Shown: positions 23,455 to 34,478, counted from the first letter of the stretch. The stretch is 64,000 bases of DNA from Larix kaempferi (GCA_027924585.1 BSBM01000712.1:4428501-4492500), one strand, 5' to 3'. The notes: generated from the letters alone by a model not told the origin. Numbers and translations are program-made.

Positions 23455-23640
23455 GGGTCTAAGTTGACAAGGGGATTGCATCATCCTTGAACACATGTTC
23501 TAAAAGGATCCGTAGACATATATCTACGAGAAAGAAGAGGAATTGCATCATCCTTGAACACATGTTCTAAAAGGATCTGTAGACATATGTCTCCGAGAAA
23601 GAAGAGGGATTGCATCATCCCTGAACACATGTTCTAAAGA
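23455..23640 (+). repeat. 67-bp tandem array, three units
   Basis: ATTGCATCATCC occurs at 23475, 23542 and 23609, each followed by TGAACACATGTTCTAAA and a TAGACATAT/GTAT-type segment. It merges into the 87-bp array on its right. Confidence 0.85.
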
Positions 23641-23643
23641 GAT

Positions 23644-24360
23644 CTATAGACGTATGTCTCCGAAAATAAAGTCCTGAATGAACAGGTAGGGGATTGGATC
23701 ATCCTCAGACTTTGGTCCTTTGAATTGAGCCGTAGACAAGATGTCTCCGAAAATAAAGTCCTGAATGAACAGGTAGGGGATTGGATCATCCTTGGACTTT
23801 GGTCCTTTGAATTGAGCCGTAGACAAGATGTCTCCGAAAATAAAGTCCTGAATGAACAGGTAAGGGGATTGGATCATCCTCGGACTTTGGTCCTTTGAAT
23901 TGAGACGTAGACAAGATGTCTCTGAAAATAAAGTCCTAAATGAACAGGTAGGGGATTGGATCGTCCTCGGACTTTGGCCCTTTGAATTGAGCCGTAGACA
24001 AGATGTATCCAAAAATAAAGTCCTGGATGAATAGGTAAGGGGATTGGATCGTCCTCGGACTTTGGTCCTTTGAATTGAGTCGTAGACAAGATGTCTCCGA
24101 AAATAATGTCCTGAATGAACAGGTAAGGGGATTGGATCATCCTCGGACTTTGGTCCTTTGAATTGAGCCATAGATAAGATGTCTCTGAAAATAAAGTCCT
24201 GAATGAACAGTTAGGGGATTGGATCGTCCTCGGACTTTGGTCCTTTGAATTGAGCCGTAGACAAGATGTCTCCGAAAATAAAGTCCTGAATGAACAGGTA
24301 GGGGATCGGATCATCCTCGAAATTTGGTCCTTTCAATTGAGCCGTAGACATGAGGTCTCC
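23644..24360 (+). repeat. 87/88-bp tandem array, about eight units
   Basis: GTAGACAAGATGTCTCCGAA recurs at about 23732, 23819, 23907, 23994, 24082, 24170, 24257 and 24344. Units alternate between 87 and 88 bp because of AGGTAGGGGA versus AGGTAAGGGGA. Because one extra base changes the frame, the array gives long but meaningless open frames on the minus strand. Confidence 0.93.
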
Positions 24361-24361
24361 G

Positions 24362-24580
24362 AGAATTGAATGATAGGACTGTATCGTCCCTGGACCTCGG
24401 TTCAAAAGGTACATGATAGAAATGGATCATCCCTGGACCTCAGTTCAAAAGGTACATGATAGGATTGGATCGTCCCTGGACCTCGGTTCAAAAGGTACAT
24501 GGTAGGACTGGATCATCCTTGGAACTCAGTTCAAAAGGTACATGACAGGATTGCATCATCCATGGACATATGTCCTAAAG
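24362..24580 (+). repeat. 43-bp tandem array, about four units
   Basis: GGTACATG occurs at 24408, 24451, 24494 and 24537, exactly 43 bp apart. The unit GGATTGGATC(A/G)TCC...TTCAAAAGGTACATG shares its first part with the 87-bp units. Confidence 0.9.
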
Positions 24581-24639
24581 AGAGCAGGATTGATCATCTT
24601 GTAATATGATCATGTGTGTTGCAGGGTATGCTGTTATTG

Positions 24640-25030
24640 TGTGGATACTTGTATTGATGATGTGTATACTTGTATTGGTGTGGATCCTTGTATTGATGAT
24701 GCGTATACTTTCTATTGTGTGGATACTTGTATTGATGATGTGTATACTTTCTATTGTGTGGATACTTGTATTGATGATGTGTATACTTGTATTGGTGTGG
24801 ATACTAATACTGTTGATCTAGATGACGATGTTGCTGATCGTGTTGATCTAGATAGCGATGTTGCTGATTGTGTTGATCTAGATGGTGATGTTGCTGATTA
24901 TGTTGATCCATATGACGATAATGCTGATCATGTAGATCGAGATGATCCAGATGCTGTAGATCAAGATGATCCAGATGCTCTAGATCGTGATGAACCAGAT
25001 GCTGTAGATCGAGATGATGTGACGATGCTA
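24640..25030 (+). repeat. GAT-rich degenerate tandem repeats
   Basis: First a TTGTATTGATGATG(T/C)GTATACTT repeat (24648-24800), then repeats of GTTGATCTAGATGACGATGTTGCT (24820-24930) and GATGATCCAGATGCT (24940-25015). One frame reads as Asp-rich repeats, but this follows from the GAT monotony and I do not call a gene. Confidence 0.8.
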
Positions 25031-25347
25031 ATCATGTTGATCTAGATGACGATGTTGATGATCGTATGCTGACGATGTTGATGATTGTGTGATGATGATG
25101 TTGATAATCGTGTGTTGACGATGCTGACGATCATGAGGATTCATATGTTGATGTTGTTGTAGCTATTTGAGTGCTGCAGAAGATAAAGACTCAGTACTGA
25201 ATATGCTGATGTTCCAGTATTGAAGATGTTCCCGTAACTGGTTGAGTTACTGATGATGTTGAGAAAGCTTCCAATGATTTATAGATGTATCATGTATGAT
25301 GCTGATGACTCCTTGCTCATGCAGATGTTGTTATAATATCCTTCTCG

Positions 25348-25358
25348 TTAAGGGGGGG
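25348..25358 (+). other. Polypurine tract of copia-1
   Basis: TTAAGGGGGGG immediately precedes the TG start of the 3' LTR, where plus-strand DNA synthesis begins. Confidence 0.75.
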
Positions 25359-25952
25359 TGTTGAGATATTGTAACTTCAAAGAATATTATATTTGTACTT
25401 TATTATTCTGGAGATGTTTCATTCCTCCGTGAAGATCTTATTGTATATTCGGAGATGTTTATTCCTCCGTCAACTTGGGTTATTAGACTTCCCTAGTGGG
25501 GATCGGCCCTGTATGTGTTATGTGGGTCAAAGGGTTATTAGACCACCCTAGAGGGGTCGGCCCAGACAATTGTAATGGGGTATTTAACCCAATGGTTAAA
25601 TACGAGCCTACATGATTTGTGTAAAAGACAAGTCGGAGTAGTGTATAAATAGAGGAGGTGTATTCCTCATTAAACACACACTCACTCACTTGAGAGTGGC
25701 GCACTTATGAGAGAGAGGTCTACTATGGAGAAGGAGGAGCTTATGCTCAGGGTTACATCTTTTGTATTTTCTTTTCATCTATATTGAGGAAGCTTTGCTG
25801 GGTTTTCTACCCCATGAGGGTTTCCCAGGATAAATCTGTGTCTCTTGTGTTTATGATGTGCTTGTTGTTTCTTCAGTGATCCCGTATATGCTATTATTGT
25901 GAAATGGAATGTAATGCTGCTATTTTATGTCTTAGCATATTAAATATTAACA
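25359..25952 (+). repeat. 3' LTR of copia-1
   Basis: 594 bp, same length as the 5' LTR, followed by the target duplication AGGGA. Confidence 0.93.
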
Positions 25953-25957
25953 AGGGA

Positions 25958-26990
25958 GAGGCTAGTTAGTCTAGGATATGGGTGTAAAGGATAATTCAAG
26001 GTAGGATAATGCAATGGCTGCCAGATTTAATAACATAACTCAAGGCTAAAGCATAACTCATCCATTCTTACTAGGAAGCCATGTTCTCACTGTGTCATGG
26101 GAGATCTACAAATTTTAATCATCACAACTTATCCATTTGCATTTCATTCAAAGAGGTTCCAATGATCCAGAGCACTCTACAAATCATCTCCCCACCCAAA
26201 AAATGTTCCAACAAATCCATCTTGAAGAGGGAGTGAAATTTTCTCCCATTTATTGATTTGTGCTTTGCATCCTTGTTCAGTAGGGCATGTTGATCTTCTC
26301 TGTACTATTCCAACTTTATTGGGTGGTACAAGGACTCTCTGAAATTGTCAATATTTATCTAATGACTTGGAAGGGAGCTAACCTAACAGAGGTAAGTCTT
26401 AAGAACAAAGTTTCATCCTAGATATAGACCTGAATATGAAGCTTTGGAAAGCACATAACAATGAATCTGAGAAGAATTGTTGTGAAATTATTGCACATAA
26501 ACATTGGCTACAAAAATGGCATTGCATTTGTAACCTAATTCAACTACTTTTAACTTTGTTTTTGAGATGGACACAAACATAAATCTATTTATTAGACACA
26601 CACATTCTTCAATGGCTTGGACAATCTGCCACCAACCACTTAAAATTTTTCAATCATCATAATTTATACACTTACAACTGTACAAGTGAATAAGTGATAT
26701 GTTCAAACTATCTTTGATGGCAAATATGAACATACATTTCCTGGATTCAGTTCCTTGGACCCACAACCTAAGTTTATTCCTTTATGGGTCTATCTTTGAA
26801 TGCTTCCATACAAAGATAACAAAAAAAAATTTCTCCAAGGCCATAACACAATAGTTACAGAGTTGGTTTATCTAAAGCACTGAGTTTACAGGAAAAAACA
26901 ATGAGGCATTACTCCAAACATATATAAATATTATCGAATTGGTAAACCTAACGACAGAGATCCCACTCAATTTAGCAATAGAATTTAAAG
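25958..26990. other. No gene recognised
   Basis: Sequence right of the copia-1 insertion, continuous with that left of 18684 once element and duplication are removed. No coding similarity or repeat seen. Confidence 0.45.
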
Positions 26991-26991
26991 T

Positions 26992-27750
26992 TTAAAGTTC
27001 AATACTTTTAGAATCCAATGGGTAAATGATAAAGATGAAATAAAAATAACAGGTTTCAATGCCCTGATAAGGATCATAATAAAATACATGTTCCTTCTCT
27101 TCGTTTATCATGGCATCCTCATAGTTGTCTATATCTTCGATATGTGTAGAGACCAAGGGGGTTTCCACTTCCATTCCTCCTTCGCTGGAAGTCTCTCACC
27201 CTTCGGTCTCCCTGTACGCATCCATGTGACCCTCCACTTCTGTGTCTTTCCTAAGCTCTCTCAGAGCCCATTAGTTTACATCGTTTCTGAATTCTTCAAG
27301 CCCTACGAATTCTCTTTGTGGGCATTCAATTTAATGGGGCTTCCCTAATGTGTGACATATTCGCTAGTGGTCTCTTATATGGTCACCATTTGTGTGGTGC
27401 TAAAAAAAAATTCATAGAAAAATCCTTCAATTCTAAGTCCTTGTAGTCCTTCGAGTTATCATAAATGTCGGTGATTTTTCCCTTGTCGACCAAAGAGAAG
27501 TGTTTTGTTTGAATCGAATTGGGATAAAACGATAGTATCCCTAGATGGAGAAGAATGGATAATGGTGAATCAGTTGCTACCATTATCTCTTTCGGTAGTG
27601 AGAAAGCATCAATCTCCTCAAAACCGTAGTTTACCTCTACTACCCCTCAACCAGTTTACCGCGCAAATGGTAGTTGCATTGTTCAGTCTGTCTGAGTGGA
27701 AAGGACCAAAGCGCCTCCACCTAGTCTATAGTTTTTCATTTTAGAATGAT
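26992..27750 (-). pseudogene. Unrecognised minus-strand reading frame(s), broken
   Basis: On the minus strand the segment 27240-26992 reads acidic, protein-like sequence (LRELRKDTEVEG, a TGA, then MEVETPLVSTHIEDIDNYED and EEKEHVFYYDP) ending at 26992. The segment 27640-27383 carries FEEIDAFSLPKEIMVATDSP. Composition looks more like old coding sequence than chance, but I recognise no domain, and stops and frame changes interrupt it. It could be exons of one gene together with the frame at 28.1-29.1 kb on the same strand. Confidence 0.25.
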
Positions 27751-28085
27751 TGTGACTTGTGAGCCTATATTCTATGTTTTCTTAAAATGATTCAATGTCT
27801 ATATTATATGGTTTATTGAAACAAATTCCATAAGTATTTATTTGTTTTTGGCCACTACAAAAATTGTTTTCTTTTGTACTAAAAAATATTGTTGAAAATT
27901 TTAAATGAAAAATTGTTCGAGTGTATTTATACTAATATTATTTGTTGATGTCAAAGTGTCAAAAATACAAACTCTTAACTAATCACAAGTAATTTTAAGA
28001 TTTTATTGCATAACTAAACTTATTTTAATGTTAGCCACATTTATTTGTAACATTTGTAAAGATTATATTATAAATACTAAAATAA

Positions 28086-29061
28086 TTAACCTACTAGAAG
28101 CTCATGCGAATCCAAGCTCCCCCTTGATGTCTTAAGCACCACACCCATAGACTGTGAGTTCCAATCCCTTATCCACATTTGAAGAACATCCCTTCTTCTT
28201 GGAGTCGGTCTCCTCTCTCCGGTATCATTGCTTGCCCCAGTTTTTTCTTCATAATTCAGATCAGACTCCTCATTACCACGATGATCACCTTGGTATTCTC
28301 TGGCATCGACTTCATCCACCCCTTCCCATGCATCATTCTCCTCTTCCTCTTTGTCCTCCTCATCATCATTATCATCCTCAAACGAATCCCACGCATCCAA
28401 TTCAATGTTCAGAACATTGTCACCATCCACATCCTCTTCCTCGTCATCCAGAAACTCATTGGCATCAATCAAAACATTGCCTCCAGTCTCCGGTGCACCA
28501 TTAGCTTGTGGGTGGCCTCAACTCGACTGATCATGCTCACTCATCGATTGTTGATTACTGGAATCTGGTTTATTATCACCTGAATCAGCATGTAGGTGCC
28601 TTGAATCTGACTCATCATCACCATGTGACCTGTCACCAGCACTCATCCGATCCTCATTCTTAGTCACCAACACTCATCTGATCCTCATTCTTAGTCCTAG
28701 CTCGGCTCCCCACTTCCCCCAGGGGTTCATCTCTCTGAGGGTTAGCTTGGGAGGCTCATGTAAATAACCTTGCAACCCTAATAACTTGTTGATGATAGGA
28801 CCTGTCAGTGATCCTTTCAACCCTAGCATGTCTCGGGTTCCTAGATCAACCATTATTATTCAATTGGCCATGTTGAGCTCTCTGAGCAGTGGCCATGGCT
28901 TCCAAAAATACATGTTGGCACTCACTGTAGACCATATGAGATTCTTCTTCGTGGGGTTCCAACGAAACCTCTTTATTGCACTGATAACACCAATATGCTA
29001 TGGATTCTACATTGTTTTCATCTTCTTAGGCCTCGGTGTTTTGGTTTTCTCGGTCGGTCAT
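28086..29061 (-). pseudogene. Zinc-ribbon RING-type E3 ligase-like gene, N-terminal and acidic region, broken
   Basis: From an ATG at 29059-29061 the minus strand encodes YWCYQCNKEVSLEP and, 10 residues on, VYSECQHVFLEAM. This pattern (W-C-x2-C ... C/Y-x2-C-x-x-x-F-x-E) is the N-terminal zinc ribbon of plant RING-H2 ligases of the RDUF/RZF type; the third cysteine is Tyr. Later come PRHARVERITDRSYHQQVIR and a long Asp/Glu-rich tract (about 28470-28290), then RRDVLQMWIRDWNSQSMG and a stop at 28086. At least four in-frame stops (TAA near 29027, TGA near 28840 and 28763, TGA near 28513) and a 31-bp duplication near 28660 that shifts the frame show it is dead. The C-terminal RING domain expected in this family is not visible. 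Confidence 0.5.
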
Positions 29062-29534
29062 GGGAATACTTTGGGTAATTAGTGTTTCAAATGCTCAATT
29101 TCAATATATGCAGAGCCAAAAATTTAAGTATACAAGGAATCCTGTTGTGAGCTTCAAACAAGAAAACTGAGAAATTGGGTTTGTTTTAGCTTACCTCTCA
29201 CTGACAGTAAGTTTGACAAGAGGTTGATGATGCTCTTGCCCACCAAATTTCCTTCGGTTGCCTACAATACCGCTGGAGATCATGCACAATAAAGGCATGA
29301 ATCTTTTGAAATGGGCTTGGTGAACACGCTTTCAAACTTCACCCCAATCAACTCCACCCAGAACAGGTACACGCTTTCAAACTCAAACCACACTTAATTT
29401 CGTTCTATTATTGCCATTGATTCTTAACTACCTTTTCCCTTGCAACCTATGTCCATGCCATTATATGCCTCTCCTTTGTGTTCTCTTCTACTCCTCTCCA
29501 TTCCTCCCTAATATTTTCTACCCCTCCCCCTATT

Positions 29535-29697
29535 CAGTGGGTTGATGATCAGTCTTCCTCCTCACGTTCTCCTCCCCTGCTCAGTGGGCCTATGATCAGT
29601 CTTCCTCCTCGGATTCTCCTCGCCTGCTCAGTGGGACGATAATCAATATTCCTCCTCGCATTCTCCTCCCCTGCTCAGTGGGCCTATGATCAATCTT
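29535..29697. repeat. 47-bp tandem repeat, about 3.5 units
   Basis: CAGTGGG starts at 29535, 29582, 29629 and 29676, each time followed by GATGATC, TATGATC or similar, then TCTTCCTCCTC and TTCTCCTC. Pyrimidine-rich on the plus strand. Confidence 0.9.
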
Positions 29698-29699
29698 TG

Positions 29700-30619
29700 T
29701 TCGAATCAAGCTTATTCATCAGTCAGAAACCATGAAAAGCATGGAATGGAGTGATATTGGAGGGAAAATTCCAACATTTCAATAACATTTCAAATTGGCA
29801 CATTGCAAGTTTGCACCCCTTAGAGGCATTTTGATTGCTAACACCAAGCTATCGATGTTTGTGCCATGTTATCAACGCTAAGTAACATTTCTTAAGTGTC
29901 GATTTGTTTCCTCCACTTAGGCCACTTACAAATTGGAGGGTTGGAGAAGAAGATAGATCTAAGAAGCCATAAGTGGAAAGAACAAGTGCCCATAGGGATT
30001 TTTAGGAGGATAAGTGGCCCTAAGAAGGTTCAAAAGGAGTTGTAAGAGAATATTGGCTTGAGGTTCAAAGGAATGTCGAGAAAAAATAGGATCCCGTGAA
30101 AGGAGCAATGAAATCTAGAAATATGAACAACGGGAGACCTAGTGAGGCCTTAGGTTTTAAAGAAACTTGTGAATTACTAGAAGATTTAGTAGCTAAGATA
30201 GAAACTATGGAGAAAGTGTTGGTGTACATGTATACATAAGGGAAAAAATAATTTTTCTTGCACTTAGCTTCTCCTAGGGACTAAACGCCACACTTGAATC
30301 CTACTAGGGGATAGGGTACATTTGTATATTTAGGGAAAGTTATCTAATCTTAAAGTTCCTACCAATCATGAAATTTTCTATATATGGGAATTTCCTACCA
30401 ATTAGAACCTTTTTATATAAATGGAAAGTTCATAACTATGATTCCAAACCTTATAACTACAATTCCAGACACATGAAAAACATCTTTTGAAAATGCGCTC
30501 TCTAGTTAGGGTAGTATTAAACTAGGTGTACCTTATTACAAAATTGGTCAATCTAGATGTAGTGATTTTTGATAAGGAATCACCATGAAAAATTGAGCAT
30601 TGAAAATTTATATAAATAT
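29700..30619. other. No gene recognised
   Basis: No coding frame with family features, and no tandem repeats. Confidence 0.45.
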
Positions 30620-30634
30620 AAACAAGGAAACAAT

Positions 30635-30846
30635 CAATTGGGCCTAGCCCAAGTGGCTTGAGTGAAGGAATGTTATTCTCCCCACCTAGGTTCAATTCCC
30701 ACAAGTGACATGTTGATCTCTTAAATGAGCATTTTTTGTAAAGCCTAAAACTTCTTTGAAATTTGGTTTACCCTGAGTACCATCCTCAGAATGAGGGGAA
30801 GTGTCTAATGGCTTTCTGCAGGATATGTATTTCAAGAAAAAAATAG
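30635..30846 (+). mobile_element. tRNA-derived SINE with 15-bp target duplication
   Basis: The 5' end holds a near-consensus polymerase III A box, TAGCCCAAGTGG (30645-30656), and a B box, GGTTCAATTCC (30689-30699), 33 bp apart, as in tRNA genes. A non-tRNA body follows and ends TTTCAAGAAAAAAA. The element is bracketed by the perfect direct repeat AAACAAGGAAACAAT (30620-30634 and 30847-30861), the kind of long duplication made by LINE machinery. Unlike most features here, it appears complete, at about 212 bp. Confidence 0.88.
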
Positions 30847-31059
30847 AAACAAGGAAACAATAATTAAAATTTAAACAACTAGGATTTGGGTATTTATAAT
30901 GATTGCCCTTAGAAAATCCAATAATTATCCAACCAAGGTAAAAACTACAAAACGTATACTTGATACCATGCTAAATTATTAACATATTAAAGGAGGTTCT
31001 GAAGGATCAAAATAGGTGTCCCCCCTTACATGCTCAAAGGTGGGCACCCGCCTCTCCCA

Positions 31060-31820
31060 CCCCTAGAAATCAATAGTATGATAACAATAGTGACTTTTCC
31101 CACCACCCTGGCAGAGGAATATGTCACCCCAACGGCCTATTCTGGGCTCACGAGGGTTAACCTGAGGTAGAGGCATCCCCAAGCTAATAGAAGGTACCCT
31201 CTCTCGAAGAAGGTACATAAGATGCTGCCATACCCAAAATTCTTCATACTCCAGGATTTACAACCCGTGAGTTGAGCTTTCATGGATGCCAGTATACTAG
31301 TACACCAATCATACACATGACCCTATAAGCATCATACACCAATACGCATAGAATGCCTGGAAGCTAGGTGTAGTGAGGCACTACCTGCCACCCGGTTAAT
31401 CATACTCACAATCACCTTTAGAGGGAGGCCTTCAATGGTAGAAATGAAGATCTGACTTCCTGATTTCTCAACTTCAACCACACAATATGTATTCAAGTAC
31501 TCTTGCACCGATCCTATACCCACACAAGAAGACCCCTTCAAATTTATTGCATCTCCCCTCCGAGAGAGTCCAGCAATGAAGTAAATGTCATCAACTATAA
31601 GATCCAAAGTTTTCCCTCGAATGACAAATGTATTGGTATCCACATCCCAGTACTGAATAAGTCTTTGAAATAATTTATTTAGGGCCCTCATATTTACGGT
31701 TTGGTAAAAATTCAACAAGCCACATCTTCGGAGAGCATGGAGAGTGGCTGGTTCATGCATGGCCAGGCTATCCATGTCCTCGTGTTCCCTCTCCCTCCAA
31801 AGAAGAACCATCCTGCACAA
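31060..31820 (-). pseudogene. Plant mobile domain (PMD)-like antisense frame of the Tat-like element
   Basis: The longest piece (ATG at 31818-31820 to a stop at 31332, 162 codons) contains TLHALRRCGLLNFYQTVNMR, LNKLFQRLIQYWD, FVIRGKTLDLIVDDIYFIAG and LSRRGD. This order, an L..CGLL helix, an (L)IxxWd helix, then a strand with GkTLdL and D(I/V)yFi.GLsRRG, is that of plant mobile domain proteins. After two in-frame stops the frame goes on with WCTSILASMKAQLTGCK and FGYGSILCTFFER, and after a shift NPREPRIGRWGDIF to about 31060. It is thus longer than the open part and inactivated. Transcription would run against the retrotransposon, from the dyad-rich segment at 31.87-31.99 kb. Confidence 0.45.
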
Positions 31821-31864
31821 AAAATGGCAATTTTTTAGTTCTCGGCACTTGTTTCTCCACTTTC

Positions 31865-31985
31865 AGGCTTGAGTGCTACTATTCATACTATACAGTAACG
31901 TATGGGCGCCACTCTATGTGAGCATAGTAGCGCCCATACCCTTGTATACGCTACTATTCTTGTTACACAGTAGCGCCCGCGCATA
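31865..31985. repeat. Cluster of dyads built on GGGCGCTACTAT
   Basis: GTATGGGCGCCACTCTATG and CATAGTAGCGCCCATAC form a near-perfect inverted repeat with a short loop. Further copies of the half-site (ACGCTACTATTC, CAGTAGCGCCCGCGC) follow. The same half-sites occur in the Tat-like 3' LTR at about 34650-34830. Confidence 0.75.
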
Positions 31986-32779
31986 AAACGATATGAGCAT
32001 TTCCTTGCAAGTGATTTTTGGCTCAAAAATTGAAAACTAAACCATGGAAATGCAAGATAAGAAGATTCTAACTTACTTGGCAGAAGAAGAATGATGTTTG
32101 GTTGCTCGAATCAATCGCTACGGAAGATTGAAAATGAAAGGTTTGCTCCCAAATTCTTTCCCTACAAAACAAATTGAAATGTGAGTTTAAAATGAAATTA
32201 CATATATTGAAATTGATTTTAATGTTTACCCACCATTGTTAAAATACCTATAGTTTCAAATTTTACTAAAATGTTCTAATTAATCAATTAATAGACATAC
32301 ATGGTGCAAAGGTAATTTCACTCATCCGATTCTCATTTTTCACTAAAACTTTGTAGGATTAATCTTCTAAGACTAAATTTCTCACCGTTAAACCTTTTTA
32401 ACTAGCTCATAGTTCAAATTTATGTATCATCTGAGATTTCCGTCGCGATTACTAATATTGTTGTTGAAGACCTAGTTTTGGCAGATTATGAAGTCATGAC
32501 CCCAAAAGCTGACCTTTAAGTAATTTTAAGCTCTTGTTTGGACTATTTAAACCTAAACAAGATTTCCGAGCAGACTTGTCCTCTTCAAGCTCGTTAAAGT
32601 ATTTGAAGTCTCATCCACTCAGGTATAGAATTACCCCTTTTCCGGGCCTAGGTGGATAAATTACGGAAAAGGTATACTCTAGGTATACTCCTGTATGGAT
32701 TAGAATATTTCTTCTTCCTTTGTTTTATACTTTTTTGGGGGAGGAGACTAATAGTACGAAAAATGACCTTTTTGGAGCC

Positions 32780-33215
32780 TTTCTTTAGGGTTTTCAGGCT
32801 CTCTAAACATGAAAACACCAAGCTAGAATTCACCTACTCGGGCTTAGTGTGAAATCCACAAGAGGGTAAGTAGAGGACTGTTTAAGTTTTTCAACTCTAT
32901 AAACAAGAAAACACCGCCGATCACAGACCAATCCGGGCTCGATATAAAATCCATGGATAGGTGTAAAGAGGATTGTTTAAGTTTTTCAGACTCTATAAAC
33001 AGGAAAACACCGGCGAGCATTAAATTGCTTGGGCTCGATACTAAAATCCACGAGTAGATATATGGAGTTATTGTTTAAGTTTTTCAGACTCCTTAAAATT
33101 GAAAACACCAGCGATCAAGAACCGATCTCGACTCGATATTAAAATCTATAGATCAGTAACATAGAGTAATCTTCTATCTCTTCTTCAAACTCTGTAAACA
33201 ATGAAGAAGGTACTG
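32780..33215 (+). repeat. Degenerate tandem array, period about 97 bp, 4-5 units
   Basis: GTTTAAGTTTTTCA(G)ACTC begins at 32880, 32975 and 33073, with diverged copies near 32784 and 33175. Each is followed by AAACA(A/G)GAAAACACC and later GGCTCGATA...AAAATC. Confidence 0.85.
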
Positions 33216-34478
33216 AGTCTTCCTCCCATGGGCTCGTTAAACTTTTTACATGGTTGGATCTATTGATTTTTCATTCTTTCTTGGACTCATTAAAACAACA
33301 AGAAAGGTATTCTTTTATCTAAAAGGAATAAGGGATGGGAAAGATGTGTCATATCTTCAATTTCAAAGGCAGTTCAGTTAGTTCTATCCTTGAACACAGC
33401 ACCTACTTGAGTCTATCATGTCGGTTGGGTTTAGTTTTTGACCTTAGGGTGAACTTGATCTCTGAGTTGTTTACTCCCCCGGTTGGTTATTCTTCCAACC
33501 ATATGGAGGGTCTGATAATGTCTCCTACATTTCAGGCTTATCATTTTCCCCATTATGTCGGAAACTGCCTGAGTCACTTTGTGTCATGCTCACTGTTCAA
33601 GGATATACCCTGTGTTGGCCAACCTTGACCTCATGTGTCGGCCATCCTAGTGTCAGTCTTGTTACATATTACTCCATATCAGCTCATACCAGTTGAGTGT
33701 TCCTCGAGTTGGATGATGGAGGATGCCTTAAGGCCTCCCTTCCAACGGACTTCTTCCCATTGACATCAACTGATTTTTCTCTTGGAATGAAGTTTAGAGT
33801 TTCGGTTAGTACCTTGGAGATTGTAGTCACCAGTGGCAATTTTCCTCGCTGTTGAATGTTGAGAATACATCAATGTCTCTTCTTCGATAGGATCCCTACG
33901 TGTTCGACTCCAAGTCCACCTATTCACACTTGTTGGATCATTTTGGGTACCTTGGGCCCCATCATCATTATTGGTGGAAGCCCTCGTGTTTGTTAATAGT
34001 ATACATCAATGACCAGTAATCAAATGATACCCCCCATGTTCGACTATCAGCTCATCTATTCACATGGTTAGGGTTGGTACCTTGAGTTGTTTTGGATGAA
34101 GACCTTGGGCTATTTGATGACATCACCACATTATGTTATCACCCAAGTTGCGCAAGACTGAGCCTCACTTATATTCGGCTCTCAATGAGACATAGATCCA
34201 TTTTGTTGTTATGGCTATGATCTCTCAGTTTGACATGGATCCACGCTTGTATTCTAAGTGGCCATGCTATATATACATTTTCTTGTTATGTATCGGAGAT
34301 CATGTTGTATCACACTGCACATATATATGATGTCAATAATGTATTTGCTTGCTGACCTTGAACTTTGTTTTAGGTGTTCTTGTGACTTGCTTCCGCGGTT
34401 CCTTGCTCCTCCTCTGGATTTGGATTATAATGTATTTCAACCATCGTTTCCCTCTGACCTCACACATTAGGGGGCATC
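33216..34478 (+). other. Non-coding 3' region of the Tat-like element
   Basis: No domain recognised. A diverged duplication is visible (GTTCGACTCCAAGTCCACC at about 33902 versus GTTCGACTATCAGCTCATC at about 34038, each followed by TATTCACA and a GGTACCTTG). Confidence 0.4.

Larger units (their letters stand above)
18689..25952 (+). mobile_element. Ty1/copia LTR retrotransposon (copia-1), pol-deleted, 7,264 bp
   Basis: Two 594-bp LTRs (18689-19282, 25359-25952) with TGTTGAG...TTAACA ends are flanked by the exact 5-bp duplication AGGGA (18684-18688 and 25953-25957). A primer binding site TGGTATCAGAG follows the 5' LTR at 19283, and a polypurine tract (AAGGGGGGG) precedes the 3' LTR. By hand I count about 20 differences between the LTRs. 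Inside, gag, protease and integrase are gone; only reverse transcriptase/RNase H remnants remain at 22.3-23.3 kb. Two kilobases of tandem arrays lie between the pol end and the 3' LTR. The leader and the block at 21.5-21.8 kb match copia-2, so the two are one lineage. It must have been moved by proteins of a relative, or have decayed after insertion. Confidence 0.92.

Noticed and set aside
23644-24360. CRISPR-like regular array
   Set aside because: Units are contiguous head-to-tail copies without unique spacers, in a plant retrotransposon.
23644-24414. Long overlapping minus-strand open frames of Ser/Pro/Phe-rich repeats
   Set aside because: They are read-through of the 87/88-bp array; all frames are open because the unit lacks stops on that strand, and unit length varies by one base.
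24614-25045. Plus-strand Asp-rich repeat protein
   Set aside because: It follows from GAT-rich simple repeats in the 3' non-coding part of copia-1; no start context or conserved relation.
28154-28583. Plus-strand frames opposite the acidic tract
   Set aside because: Mirror of the Asp/Glu-rich minus-strand coding; His/Leu/Ile-rich composition is what the complement of GAT/GAA/GAG codons gives.
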